A stretch of 64,000 nt of DNA from Luzula sylvatica (Eukaryota; Streptophyta; Magnoliopsida; Poales; Juncaceae), in NCBI GenBank assembly GCA_946800325.1, contig OX326961.1, positions 12,460,215 through 12,524,214 on the forward strand, written 5' to 3'. The stretch's first letter is position 1. The number at the start of each line of letters is the position of its first letter. Shown piece by piece: positions 15,901 through 31,100 of this stretch. The position numbers and the translations under genes are program-made. The notes under the pieces were generated by a model. The model made no database searches. It saw nothing but the letters and a program-made list of their open reading frames with translations, and had not been told where the DNA came from.

Positions 15901-17565
15901 TCATTTGTATCGTATCTTTTACTACACAACTTTTCACCAAATTTCACAAACACTAAGAAAGTTTGTTTTTCGGTTCAAAACAAGATTTTAACGCTTTGAG
16001 GAGTTCAAATAACGTGATTTCAGATCATTTGTATCGTATCTTTTAGTACATAACTTTTCACCAAATTTCACAAACACTAAGAAAGTTTGTTTTTCGATTC
16101 AAAACAAGATTTTAACGCTTTGAGGAGTTCAAATAACGTGTTTTTAGATCATTTGTATCGTATCTTTTACTACATAACTTTTCACCAAATTTCACAAACA
16201 CTAAGAAAGTTTGTTTTTCGATTCAAAACAAGATTTTAATGCTTTGAGGAGTTCAAATAACGTAATTTCAGATCATTTGTATCGTATCTTTTACTACATA
16301 ACTTTTCACCAAATTTCACAAACACTAAGAAAGTTTGTTTTTCGATTCAAAACAAGATTTTAACGCTTTGAAGAGTTCAAATAACGTGTTTTTAGATCAT
16401 TTGTATCGTATCTTTTACTACATAAATTTTCACCAAATTTCAGAAACACTAAGAAAGTTTGTTTTTCGATTCAAAACAAGATTTTAACGCTTTGAGGAGT
16501 TCAAATAACGTGATGTTAGATCATTTGTATCGTATCTTTTACTACATAACTTTTCACCATATTTCACAAACACTAAGAAAGTTTGTTTTTCGATTCAAAA
16601 CAAGATTTTAACGCTTTGAGGAGTTCAAATAACGTGTTTTTAGATCATTTGTATCGTATCTTTTACTACATAACTTTTCACCAAATTTCACAAACACTAA
16701 TAAAGTTTGTTTTTCGATTCAAAACAAGATTTTAACGCATTGAGGAACTCAAATAACGTGTTTTTAGATCATTTGTATCGTATCTTTTACTACATAACTT
16801 TTCACCAAATTTCACAAACACTAAGAAAGTTTGTTTTTCGGTTCAAAACAAGATTTTAACGCTTTGAGGAGTTCAAATAACGTGATTTCAGATCATTTGT
16901 ATCGTATCTTTTAGTACATAACTTTTCACCAAATTTCACAAACACTAAGAAAGTTTGTTTTTCGATTCAAAACAAGATTTTAACGCTTTGAGGAGTTCAA
17001 ATAACGTGTTTTTAGATCATTTGTATCGTATCTTTTACTACATAACTTTTCACCAAATTTCACAAACACTAAGAAAGTTTGTTTTTCGATTCAAAACAAG
17101 ATTTTAATGCTTTGAGGAGTTCAAATAACGTAATTTCAGATCATTTGTATCGTATCTTTTACTACATAACTTTTCACCAAATTTCACAAACACTAAGAAA
17201 GTTTGTTTTTCGATTCAAAACAAGATTTTAACGCTTTGAAGAGTTCAAATAACGTGTTTTTAGATCATTTGTATCGTATCTTTTACTACATAAATTTTCA
17301 CCAAATTTCAGAAACACTAAGAAAGTTTGTTTTTCGATTCAAAACAAGATTTTAACGCTTTGAGGAGTTCAAATAACGTGATGTTAGATCATTTGTATCG
17401 TATCTTTTACTACATAACTTTTCACCAAATTTCACAAACACAAAGAAAGTTTGTTTTTCGATTCAAAACAAGATTTTAACGCTTTGAGGAGTTCAAATAA
17501 CGTGTTTTGAGATCATTTGTATCGTATCTTTTACTACATAACTTTTCACCAAATTTCACAAACAC
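3968..17565 (+). repeat. Higher-order repeats of 3,219 bp (26 monomers)
   Basis: A block begins with a distinctive monomer (GAAGAG variant, TTTTGAGATC, CAGAAACACTAATAAAG) at 3,968, 7,187, 11,646 and 14,865. Consecutive starts differ by 3,219, 4,459 and 3,219 bp, which equal 26, 36 and 26 monomers minus one 5-bp deletion each. The same order of monomer variants follows each start: TATCTTATC, TTTTTTGATC with TATATAAC, TATCCTATC, the 5-bp-deleted monomer, CTTGTCACC, then the TTTTAGTAC monomers. Correspondence runs about 3.1 kb for the first two copies, about 2.2 kb for the third against the second, and about 2.7 kb for the fourth. The opening 870 bp of the window recur at 6,320 and 9,539. Confidence 0.9.
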
Positions 17566-17588
17566 TAAGAAAGTTTGTTTTTCGATTC

Positions 17589-20500
17589 AAAACAAGATTT
17601 TAACGCTTTGAAGAGTTCAAATAACGTGTTTTCAGATCATTTGTATCGTATCTTTTACTACATAACTTTTCACCAAATTTCACAAACTCTAAGAAAGTTT
17701 CTTTTCCGATTCAAAACACGATTTTAACTCTTTGAGGAGTTCAAATAACGTGTTTTTAGATCATTTGTATCGTATCTTTTACTACATAACTTTTCACCAA
17801 ATTTCACAAACACAAAGAAAGTTTGTTTTTCAATTCAAAACAAGATTTTAACGCTTTGAGGAGTTCAAATAACGTGATTTCAGATCATTTGTATCGTATC
17901 TTTTAGTACATAACTTTTCACCAAATTTCACAAACACTAAGAAAGTTTGTTTTTCGATTCAAAACAAGATTTTAACGCTTTGAGGAGATCAAATAACGTG
18001 ATTTCAGATCATTTGTATCGTATCTTTTACTACATAACTTTTCACCAAATTTCACAAACACTAAGAAAGTTTGTTTTTCGATTCAAAACAAGATTTTAAC
18101 GCTTTGAAGAGTTTAAATAACTTGTTTTTAGATCATTTGTATCGTATCTTTTACTACATAACTTTTCACCAAATTTCACAAACTCTAAGAAAGTTTGTTT
18201 TTCGATTCAAAACAAGATTTTAACGCTTTGAGGAGTTCAATTAACGTGATTTCAGATCATTTGTATCGTATCTTTTACTACATAACTTTTCACCAAATTT
18301 CACAAACACTAAGAAAGTTTGTTTTTCGATTCAAAACAAGATTTTGACGCTTTGAGGAGTTCAAATAACGTGATTTCAGATCATTTGTATCGTATCTTTT
18401 ACTACATAACTTTTCACCAAATTTCACAAACACTAAGAAAGTTTGTTTTTCGATTCAAAACAAGATTTTAACGCTTTGAGGAGTTCAAATAACGTGTTTT
18501 TAGATCATTTGTATCGTATCTTTTACTACATAACTTTTCACCAAATTTCACAAACACTAAGATAGTTTGTTTTTCGATTCAAAACAAGATTTTAACGCTT
18601 TGAGGAGTTCAAATAACGTGATTTCAGATCATTTGTATCGTATCTTTTACTATATAACTTTTCACCAAATTTCACAAACACTAAGAAAGTTTGTTTTTCG
18701 ATTCAAAACAAGATTTTAACGCTTTGAAGAGTTCAAATAACGTGTTTTTAGATCATTTGTATCGTATCTTTTACTACATAACTTTTCACCAAATTTCACA
18801 AACACTAATAAAGTTTGTTTTTCGATTCAAAACAAGATTTTAACGCATTGAGGAACTCAAATAACGTGTTTTTAGATCATTTGTATCGTATCTTTTACTA
18901 CATAACTTTTCACCAAATTTCACAAACACTAAGAAATTTTGTTTTCCGATTCAAAACACGATTTTAACGCTTTGAGGAGTTCAAATAACGTGTTTTTAGA
19001 TCATTTGTATCGTATCATTTACTACATAACTTTTCACCAAATTTCACAAACACTAAGAAAGTTTGTTTTTCGATTCAAAACAAGATTTTAACGCTTTGAG
19101 GAGTTCAAATAACGTAATTTCAGATCATTTGTATCGTATCTTTTACTACATAACTTTTCACCAAATTTCACAAACACTAAGAAAGTTTGTTTTTCGATTC
19201 AAAACAAGATTTTAACGCTTTGAAGAGTTCAAATAACGTGTTTTTAGATCATTTGTATCGTATCTTTTACTACATAACTTTTCACCAAATTTCACAAGCA
19301 CTAAGAAAGTTTGTTTTTCGATTCAAAACAAGATTTTAACGCTTTGAGGAGTTCAAATAACGTGATGTTAGATCATTTGTATCGTATCTTTTACTACATA
19401 ACTTTTCACCAAATTTCACAAACACAAAGAAAGTTTGTTTTTCGATTCAAAAAAGATTTTAACGCTTTGAAGAGTTCAAATAACGTGTTTTTAGATCATT
19501 TGTATCGTATCTTTTACTACATAACTTTTCACCAAATTTCACAAACACTAAGAAAGTTTGTTTTTCGATTCAAAACAAGATTTTAACGCTTTGACGAGTT
19601 CAAATAACGTGATTTCAGATCATTTGTATCGTATCTTTTACTGCATAACTTTTCACCAAATTTCACAAACACTAAGAAAGTTTGTTTTTCGATTCAAAAC
19701 AAGATTTTGACGCTTCGAGAAGTTCAAATAACGTGATTTCAGACCATTTGTATCGTATCTTTTACTACATAACTTTTCACCAAATTTCACAAACACTAAG
19801 AAAGTTTGTTTTTCGATTCAAAACAAGATTTTAACGCTTTGAATAGTTCAAATAACGTGTTTTCAGATCATTTGTATCGTATCTTTTACTACATAACTTT
19901 TCACCCAATTTCACAAACTCTAAGAAAGTTTGTTTTCCAATTCAAAACACGATTTTAACTCTTTGAGGAGTTCAAATAACATGTTTTTAGATCATTTGTA
20001 TCGTATCTTTTACTACATAACTTTTCACCAAATTTCACAAACACAAAGAAAGTTTGTTTTTCGATTCAAAACAAGATTTTAACGCTTTAAGGAGTTCAAA
20101 TAACGTGATTTCAGATCATTTGTATCGTATCTTTTAGTACATAACTTTTCACCAAATTTCACAAACACGAAGAAAGTTTGTTTTTCGATTCAAAACAAGA
20201 TTTTAACGCTTTGAGGAGTTCAAATAACGTCTTTTTAGATCATTTGTATCGTATCTTTTACTACATAACTTTTCACCAAATTTCACAAACACTAAGAAAG
20301 TTTGTTTTTCGATTCAAAACAAGATTTTAACGCTTTGAGGAGTTCAAATAACGTGATTTCAGATCATTTGTATCGTATCTTTTACTACATAACTTTTCAC
20401 CAAATTTCACAAATACTAAGAAAGTTTGTTTTTCGATTCAAAACAAGATTTTAACGCTTTGAAGAGTTCAAATAACGTGTTTTTAGATCATTTGTATCGT

Positions 20501-23500
20501 ATCTTTTACTACATAACTTTTCACCAAATTTCACAAACACTAATAAAGTTTGTTTTTCGATTCAAAACAAGATTTTTTTAAGGAACTCAAATAACGTGTT
20601 TTTAGATCATTTGTATCGTATCTTTTACTATATAACTTTTCACCAAATTTCACAAACACTAAGAAAGTTTGTTTTCCGATTCAAAACACGATTTTAACGC
20701 TTTGAGGAGTTCAAATAACGTGTTTTTAGATCATTTGTATCGTATCTTTTACTACATAACTTTTCACCAAATTTCACAAACACTAAGAAAGTTTGTTTTT
20801 CGATTCAAAACAAGATTTTAACGCTTTGAGGAGTTCAAATAACGTGATTTCAGATCATTTGTATCGTATCTTTTACTACATAACTTTTCACCAAATTTCA
20901 CAAACACTAAGAAAGTTTGTTTTTCGATTCAATACAAGATTTTAACGCTTTGAAGAGTTCAAATAACGTGTTTTTAGATCATTTGTATCGTATCTTTTAC
21001 TACATAACTTTTCACCAAATTTCACAAACACTAATAAAGTTTGTTTTTCGATTCAAAACATGATTTTAACGCTTTGAGGAACTCAAATAACGTGATTTCA
21101 GATCATTTGTATCATATCTTTTACTACATAACATTTCACCAAATTTCACAAACACTAAGAAAGTTTGTTTTTCGATTCAAAACAAGATTTTAACGCTTTG
21201 AAGAGTTCAAATAATGTGTTTTCAGATCATTTGTATCGTATCTTTTAGTACATAACTTTTCACCAAATTTCACAAACACAAAGAAAGTTTGTTTTTCAAT
21301 TCAAAACAAGATTTTAACGCTTTGAGGAGTTCAAATAACGTGATTTCAGATCATTTGTATCGTATCTTTTACTACATAACTTTTCACCAAATTTCACAAA
21401 CACAAACAAAGTTTGTTTTTCAATTCAAAACAAGATTTTAACGCTTTGAGGAGTTCAAATAACGTCATTTCAGATCATTTGTATCGTATCTTTTAGTACA
21501 TAACTTTTCACCAAATTTCACAAACACTAAGAAAATTTGTTTTTCGATTCAAAACAAGATTTTAACGCTTTGAGGAGTTCAAATAACGTGTTTTTAGATC
21601 ATTTGTATCGTATCTTTTACTACATAACTTTTCACCAAATTTCACAAACACTAAGAAAGTTTGTTTTTCGATTCAAAACAAGATTTTAACGCTTTGAGGA
21701 GTTCAAATAACGTGATTTCAGATCATTTGTATCGTATCTTTTACTACATAACTTTTCACCAAATTTCACAAACACTAAGAAAGTTTGTTTTTCGATTCAA
21801 AACAAGATTTTAACGCTTTGAAGAGTTCAAATAACTTGTTTTTAGATCATTTGTTTCGTATCTTTTACTACATAATTTTTCACCAAATTTCACAAACACT
21901 AAGAAAGTTTGTTTTTCGATTCAAAACAAACTTTTAACGCTTTGAGGAGCTCAAATAACGTGTTTTTAGATCATTTGTATCGTATCTTTTACTACATAAC
22001 TTTTCACCAAATTTCACAAACACTAAGAAAGTTTGTTTTCCGATTCAAAACACGATTTTAACACTTTGAGGAGTTCAAATAACTTGTTTTTAGATCATTT
22101 GTATCGTATCTTTTACTACATAACTTTTCACCAAATTTCACTAACACTAAGAAAGTTTGTTTTTCGATTCAAAACAAGATTTTAACGCTTTGAGGTGTTC
22201 AAATAACGTGATTTTAGATCATTTGTATCGTATCTTTTACTACATAACTTTTCACCAAATTTCACAAACACTAAGAAAGTTTGTTTTTCAATTCAAAACA
22301 AGATTTTAACGCTTTGAGGAGATCAAATAACGTGATTTCAGATCATTTGTATCGTATCTTTTACTACATAACTTTTCACCAAATTTCACAAACACTAAGA
22401 AAGTTTGTTTTTCGATTCAAAACAAGATTTTAACACTTTGAAGAGTTCAAATAACTTGTTTTCAGATCATTTGTATCGTATCTTTTACTATATAACTTTT
22501 CACCAAATTTCACAAACACTAAGAAAGTTTGTTTTTCGATTCAAAACAAGATTTTAACGCTTTGAGGAGTTCAATTAACGTGATTTCAGATCATTTGTAT
22601 CGTATCTTTTACTACATAACTTTTCACCAAATTTCACAAACACTAAGAAAGTTTGTTTTTCGATTCAAAACAAGATTTTGACGCTTTGAGGAGTTCAAAT
22701 AACGTGATTTCAGATCATTTGTATCGTATCTTTTACTACATAACTTTTCACCAAATTTCACAAACACTAAGAAAGTTTGTTTTTCGATTCAAAACAAGAT
22801 TTTAACGCTTTGAGGAGTTCAAATAACGTGTTTTCAGATCATTTGTATCGTATCTTTTACTTCATAACTTTTCACCAAATTTCACAAACACTAAGAAAGT
22901 TTGTTTTTCGATTCAAAACAAGATTTTAACGCTTTGAGGAGTTCAAATAACGTGTTTTTAGATCATTTGTATCGTATCTTTTACTACATAACTTTTCACC
23001 AAATTTCACAAACACTAAGATAGTTTGTTTTTCGATTCAAAACAAGATTTTAACGCGTTGAGGAGTTCAAATAACGTGATTTCAGATCATTTGTATCGTA
23101 TCATTTACTATATAACTTTTCACCAAATTTCACAAACACTAATAAAGTTTGTTTTTCGATTCAAAACAAGATTTTAACGCTTTGAGGAACTCAAATAACG
23201 TGTTTTTAGATCATTTGTATCGTATCTTTTACTACATAACTTTTCACCAAATTTCACAAACACTAAGAAAGTTTGTTTTCCGATTCAAAACACGATTTTA
23301 ACGCTTTGAGGAGTTCAAATAACGTGTTTTTAGATCATTTGTATCGTATCTTTTACTACATAACTTTTCACCAAATTTCACAAACACTAAGAAAGTTTGT
23401 TTTCCGATTCAAAACACGATTTTAACGCTTTGAGGAGTTCAAATAACGTGATGTTAGATCATTTGTATCGTATCTTTTACTACATAACTTTTCACCAAAT

Positions 23501-26500
23501 TTCACAAACACAAAAAAAGTTTGTTTTTCGATTCAAAACAAGATTTTAACGCTTTGAGGAGTTCAAATAACGTGTTTTTAGATCATTTGTATCGTATCTT
23601 TTACTACATAACTTTTCACCAAATTTCACAAACACTAAGAAAGTTTGTTTTTCGATTCAAAACGAGATTTTAACGCTTTGAGGAGTTCAAATAACGTGAT
23701 TTCAGATCATTTGTATCGTATCTTTTACTACATAACTTTTCACCAAATTTCACAAACACTAAGAAAGTTTGTTTTTCGATTCAAAACAAGATTTTAACGA
23801 TTTGAGGCGTTCAAATAACGTGATTTCAGATTATTTGTATCGTATCTTTTACTACATAACTTTTCACCAAATTTCACAAACACTAAGAAAGTTTGTTTTT
23901 CGATTCAAAACAAGATTTTAACGCTTTGAAGAGTTCAAATAACGTGTTTTCAGATCATTTGTATCGTATCTTTTACTACATAACTTTTCACCAAATTTCA
24001 CAAACTCTAAGAAAGTTTCTTTTCCGATTCAAAACACGATTTTAACTCTTTGAGGAGTTCAAATAACGTGTTTTTAGATCATTTGTATCGTATCTTTTAC
24101 TACATAACTTTTCACCAAATTTCACAAACACAAAGAAAGTTTGTTTTTCAATTCAAAACAAGATTTTAACGCTTTGAGGAGTTCAAATAACGTGATTTCA
24201 GATCATTTGTATCGTATCTTTTAGTACATAACTTTTCACCAAATTTCACAAACACTAAGAAAGTTTGTTTTTCGATTCAAAACAAGATTTTAACGCTTTG
24301 AGGAGATCAAATAACGTGATTTCAGATCATTTGTATCGTATCTTTTACTACATAACTTTTCACCAAATTTCACAAACACTAAGAAAGTTTGTTTTTCGAT
24401 TCAAAACAAGATTTTAACGCTTTGAAGAGTTTAAATAACTTGTTTTTAGATCATTTGTATCGTATCTTTTACTACATAACTTTTCACCAAATTTCACAAA
24501 CTCTAAGAAAGTTTGTTTTTCGATTCAAAACAAGATTTTAACGCTTTGAGGAGTTCAATTAACGTGATTTCAGATCATTTGTATCGTATCTTTTACTACA
24601 TAACTTTTCACCAAATGTCACAAACACTAAGAAAGTTTGTTTTTCGATTCAAAACAAGATTTTGACGCTTTGAGGAGTTCAAATAACGTGATTTCAGATC
24701 ATTTGTATCGTATCTTTTACTACATAACTTTTCACCAAATTTCACAAACACTAAGAAAGTTTGTTTTTCGATTCAAAACAAGATTTTAACGCTTTGAGGA
24801 GTTCAAATAACGTGTTTTTAGATCATTTGTATCGTATCTTTTACTACATAACTTTTCACCAAATTTCACAAACACTAAGATAGTTTGTTTTTCGATTCAA
24901 AACAAGATTTTAACGCTTTGAGGAGTTCAAATAACGTGATTTCAGATCATTTGTATCGTATCTTTTACTATATAACTTTTCACCAAATTTCACAAACACT
25001 AAGAAAGTTTGTTTTTCGATTCAAAACAAGATTTTAACGCTTTGAAGAGTTCAAATAACGTGTTTTTAGATCATTTGTATCGTATCTTTTACTACATAAC
25101 TTTTCACCAAATTTCACAAACACTAATAAAGTTTGTTTTTCGATTCAAAACAAGATTTTAACGCATTGAGGAACTCAAATAACGTGTTTTTAGATCATTT
25201 GTATCGTATCTTTTACTACATAACTTTTCACCAAATTTCACAAACACTAAGAAATTTTGTTTTCCGATTCAAAACACGATTTTAACGCTTTGAGGAGTTC
25301 AAATAACGTGTTTTTAGATCATTTGTATCGTATCATTTACTACATAACTTTTCACCAAATTTCACAAACACTAAGAAAGTTTGTTTTTCGATTCAAAACA
25401 AGATTTTAACGCTTTGAGGAGTTCAAATAACGTAATTTCAGATCATTTGTATCGTATCTTTTACTACATAACTTTTCACCAAATTTCACAAACACTAAGA
25501 AAGTTTGTTTTTCGATTCAAAACAAGATTTTAACGCTTTGAAGAGTTCAAATAACGTGTTTTTAGATCATTTGTATCGTATCTTTTACTACATAACTTTT
25601 CACCAAATTTCACAAGCACTAAGAAAGTTTGTTTTTCGATTCAAAACAAGATTTTAACGCTTTGAGGAGTTCAAATAACGTGATGTTAGATCATTTGTAT
25701 CGTATCTTTTACTACATAACTTTTCACCAAATTTCACAAACACAAAGAAAGTTTGTTTTTCGATTCAAAAAAGATTTTAACGCTTTGAAGAGTTCAAATA
25801 ACGTGTTTTTAGATCATTTGTATCGTATCTTTTACTACATAACTTTTCACCAAATTTCACAAACACTAAGAAAGTTTGTTTTTCGATTCAAAACAAGATT
25901 TTAACGCTTTGACGAGTTCAAATAACGTGATTTCAGATCATTTGTATCGTATCTTTTACTGCATAACTTTTCACCAAATTTCACAAACACTAAGAAAGTT
26001 TGTTTTTCGATTCAAAACAAGATTTTGACGCTTCGAGAAGTTCAAATAACGTGATTTCAGACCATTTGTATCGTATCTTTTACTACATAACTTTTCACCA
26101 AATTTCACAAACACTAAGAAAGTTTGTTTTTCGATTCAAAACAAGATTTTAACGCTTTGAATAGTTCAAATAACGTGTTTTCAGATCATTTGTATCGTAT
26201 CTTTTACTACATAACTTTTCACCCAATTTCACAAACTCTAAGAAAGTTTGTTTTCCAATTCAAAACACGATTTTAACTCTTTGAGGAGTTCAAATAACAT
26301 GTTTTTAGATCATTTGTATCGTATCTTTTACTACATAACTTTTCACCAAATTTCACAAACACAAAGAAAGTTTGTTTTTCGATTCAAAACAAGATTTTAA
26401 CGCTTTAAGGAGTTCAAATAACGTGATTTCAGATCATTTGTATCGTATCTTTTAGTACATAACTTTTCACCAAATTTCACAAACACGAAGAAAGTTTGTT

Positions 26501-28128
26501 TTTCGATTCAAAACAAGATTTTAACGCTTTGAGGAGTTCAAATAACGTCTTTTTAGATCATTTGTATCGTATCTTTTACTACATAACTTTTCACCAAATT
26601 TCACAAACACTAAGAAAGTTTGTTTTTCGATTCAAAACAAGATTTTAACGCTTTGAGGAGTTCAAATAACGTGATTTCAGATCATTTGTATCGTATCTTT
26701 TACTACATAACTTTTCACCAAATTTCACAAATACTAAGAAAGTTTGTTTTTCGATTCAAAACAAGATTTTAACGCTTTGAAGAGTTCAAATAACGTGTTT
26801 TTAGATCATTTGTATCGTATCTTTTACTACATAACTTTTCACCAAATTTCACAAACACTAATAAAGTTTGTTTTTCGATTCAAAACAAGATTTTTTTAAG
26901 GAACTCAAATAACGTGTTTTTAGATCATTTGTATCGTATCTTTTACTATATAACTTTTCACCAAATTTCACAAACACTAAGAAAGTTTGTTTTCCGATTC
27001 AAAACACGATTTTAACGCTTTGAGGAGTTCAAATAACGTGTTTTTAGATCATTTGTATCGTATCTTTTACTACATAACTTTTCACCAAATTTCACAAACA
27101 CTAAGAAAGTTTGTTTTTCGATTCAAAACAAGATTTTAACGCTTTGAGGAGTTCAAATAACGTGATTTCAGATCATTTGTATCGTATCTTTTACTACATA
27201 ACTTTTCACCAAATTTCACAAACACTAAGAAAGTTTGTTTTTCGATTCAATACAAGATTTTAACGCTTTGAAGAGTTCAAATAACGTGTTTTTAGATCAT
27301 TTGTATCGTATCTTTTACTACATAACTTTTCACCAAATTTCACAAACACTAATAAAGTTTGTTTTTCGATTCAAAACATGATTTTAACGCTTTGAGGAAC
27401 TCAAATAACGTGATTTCAGATCATTTGTATCATATCTTTTACTACATAACATTTCACCAAATTTCACAAACACTAAGAAAGTTTGTTTTTCGATTCAAAA
27501 CAAGATTTTAACGCTTTGAAGAGTTCAAATAACGTGTTTTCAGATCATTTGTATCGTATCTTTTAGTACATAACTTTTCACCAAATTTCACAAACACAAA
27601 GAAAGTTTGTTTTTCAATTCAAAACAAGATTTTAACGCTTTGAGGAGTTCAAATAACGTGATTTCAGATCATTTGTATCGTATCTTTTACTACATAACTT
27701 TTCACCAAATTTCACAAACACAAACAAAGTTTGTTTTTCAATTCAAAACAAGATTTTAACGCTTTGAGGAGTTCAAATAACGTCATTTCAGATCATTTGT
27801 ATCGTATCTTTTAGTACATAACTTTTCACCAAATTTCACAAACACTAAGAAAATTTGTTTTTCGATTCAAAACAAGATTTTAACGCTTTGAGGAGTTCAA
27901 ATAACGTGTTTTTAGATCATTTGTATCGTATCTTTTACTACATAACTTTTCACCAAATTTCACAAACACTAAGAAAGTTTGTTTTTCGATTCAAAACAAG
28001 ATTTTAACGCTTTGAGGAGTTCAATTAACGTGATTTCAGATCATTTGTATCGTATCTTTTACTACATAACTTTTCACCAAATTTCACAAACACTAAGAAA
28101 GTTTGTTTTTCGATTCAAAACAAGATTT
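17589..28128 (+). repeat. Large satellite duplication, 6,318-bp offset (51 monomers)
   Basis: The stretch 17,589-21,810 recurs at 23,907-28,128 with an exact 6,318-bp offset, which is 51 monomers minus one 5-bp and one 1-bp deletion. Rare private changes recur in both copies, including the one-base-short monomers near 19,450 and 25,768, the CACAAGCACT monomers, the CACGAAGAAAG monomers and the AAGGAACTC deletion monomers at 20,580 and 26,898. Because the rare errors are copied too, this is a block duplication and not chance convergence of monomers. Confidence 0.9.
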
Positions 28129-31100
28129 TAACGCTTTGAAGAGTTCAAATAACGTGTTTTTAGATCATTTGTATCGTATCTTTTACTACATAACTTTTCA
28201 CCAAATTTCACAAACCCTAATAAAGTTTGTTTTTCGATTCAAAACAAGATTTTAACGCTTTGAGGAACTCAAATAACGTGTTTTTAGATCATTTGTATCG
28301 TATCTTTTACTACATAACTTTTCACCAAATTTCACAAACACTAATAAAGTATGTTTTTCGATTCAAAACAAGATTTTTTTGAGGAACTCAAATAACGTGT
28401 TTTTAGATCATTTGTATCGTATCTTTTACTACATAACTTTTCACCAAATTTCACAAACACTAAGAAAGTTTGTTTTCCGATTCAAAACACGATTTTAACG
28501 CTTTGAGGAGTTCAAATAACGTGTTTTTAGATCATTTGTATCGTATCTTTTACTACATAACTTTTCACCAAATTTCACAAACACAAACAAAGTTTGTTTT
28601 TCAATTCAAAACAAGATTTTAACGCTTTGAGGAGTTCAAATAACGTGATTTCAGATCATTTGTATCGTATCTTTTAGTACATAACTTTTCACCAAATTTC
28701 ACAAACACTAAGAAAATTTGTTTTTCGATTCAAAACAAGATTTTAACGCTTTGAGGAATTCAAATAACGTGTTTTTAGATCATTTGTATCGTATCTTTTA
28801 CTACATAACTTTTCACCAAATTTCACAAACACTAAGAAAGTTTGTTTTTCGATTCAAAACAAGATTTTAACGCTTTGAGGAGTTCAATTAACGTGATTTC
28901 AGATCATTTGTATCGTATCTTTTACTACATAACTTTTCACCAAATTTCACAAACACTAAGAAAGTTTGTTTTTCGATTCAAAACAAGATTTTAACGCTTT
29001 GAAGAGTTCAAATAACGTGTTTTTAGATCATTTGTATCGTATCTTTTACTACATAACTTTTCACCAAATTTCACAAACCCTAATAAAGTTTGTTTTTCGA
29101 TTCAAAACAAGATTTTAACGCTTTGAGGAACTCAAATAACGTGTTTTTAGATCATTTGTATCGTATCTTTTAATACATAACTTTTCACCAAATTTCACAA
29201 ACACTAATAAAGTTTGTTTTTCGATTCAAAACAAGATTTTTTTGAGGAACTCAAATAACGTGTTTTTAGATCATTTGTATCGTATCTTTTACTACATAAC
29301 TTTTCACCAAATTTCACAAACACTAAGAAAGTTTGTTTTCCGATTCAAAACACGATTTTAACGCTTTGAGGAGTTCAAATAACGTGTTTTTAGATCATTT
29401 GTATCGTATCTTTTAATACATAACTTTTCACCAAATTTCACAAACACTAAGAAAGTTTGTTTTTCGATTCAAAACAAGATTTTAACGCTTTGAGGAGTTC
29501 AAATAACGTGATTTCAGATCATTTGTATCGTATCTTTTACTACATAACTTTTCACCAAATTTCACAAACACTAAGAAAGTTTGTTTTTCGATTCAAAACA
29601 AGATTTTAACGCTTTGAAGAGTTCAAATAACGTGTTTTTAGATCATTTGTATCGTATCTTTTACTACATAACTTTTCACCAAATTTCAGAAACACTAATA
29701 AAGTTTGTTTTTCGATTCAAAACAAGATTTTAACGCTTTGAGGAGTTCAAATAACGTGATTTCAGATCTTTTGTATCATATCTTTAACTACATAACTTTT
29801 CACCAAATTTCACAAACACTAAGAAAGTTTGTTTTTCGATTCAAAACAAGATTTTAACGCATTGAGGAGTTCAAATAACGTGTTTTTTGATCATTTGTAT
29901 CGTATCTTTTACTATATAACTTTTCACCAAATTTCACAAACACTAAGAAAGTTTGTTTTTCGATTCAAAACAAGATTTTAACGCTTTGAGGAGTTCAAAT
30001 AACGTGTTTTTAAATCATTTGTTTCGTATCTTTTACTACATAACTTTTCACCAAATTTCACAAACACTAAGAAAGTTTGTTTTTCGATTCAAAACAAGAT
30101 TTTAACGCGTTGAGGTGTTCAAATAACGTGATTTTAGATCATTTGTATCGTATCTTTTACTACATAACTTTTCACCAAATTTCACAAACACAAAGAAAGT
30201 TTGTTTTTCGATTCAAAACAAGATTTTAACGCTTTGAGGAGTTCAAATAACGTGTTTTTAGATCATTTGTATCGTATCTTTTACTACATAACTTTTCACC
30301 AAATTTCACAAACACTAAGAAAGTTTGTTTTTCGATTCAAAACAAGATTTTAACGCTTTGAGGAGTTCAAATAACGTGATTTCAGATCATTTGTATCGTA
30401 TCTTTTACTACATAACTTTTCACCAAATTTCACAAACACTAAGAAAGTTTGTTTTTCGATTCAAAACAAGATTTTAACGCTTTGAGGAGTTCAAATAACG
30501 TGATTTCAGATCATTTGTATCGTATCTTTTACTACATAACTTTTCACCAAATTTCACAAACACTAAGAAAGTTTGTTTTTCGATTCAAAACAAGATTTTA
30601 ACGCTTTGATGAGTTCAAATAACGTGTTTTCAGATCATTTGTATCGTATCTTTTACTACATAACTTTTCACCAAATTTCACAAACTCTAAGAAAGTTTGT
30701 TTTCCGATTCAAAACACGATTTTAACTCTTTGAGGAGTTCAAATAACGTGTTTTTAGATCATTTGTATCGTATCTTTTACTACATAACTTTTCACCAAAT
30801 TTCACAAACACAAAGAAAGTTTGTTTTTCAATTCAAAACAAGATTTTAACGCTTTGAGGAGTTCAAATAACGTGATTTCAGATCATTTGTATCTTATCTT
30901 TTAGTACATAACTTTTCACCAAATTTCACAAACACTAAGAAAGTTTGTTTTTCGATTCAAAACAAGATTTTAACGCTTTGAGGAGTTCAAATAACGTGTT
31001 TTTAGATCATTTGTATCGTATCTTTTACTACATAACTTTTCACCAAACTTCACAAACACTAAGAAAGTTTGTTTTTCGATTCAAAACAAGATTTTAACGC

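Noticed and set aside
19311..25904. Identical 91-codon frames at 19,311 and 25,629 (and a relative at 37,130)
   Set aside because: They are satellite monomers read through. Since 124 is not a multiple of three, frames normally close; a one-base deletion near 19,450, 25,768 or 37,260 happens to keep them open for two monomers.
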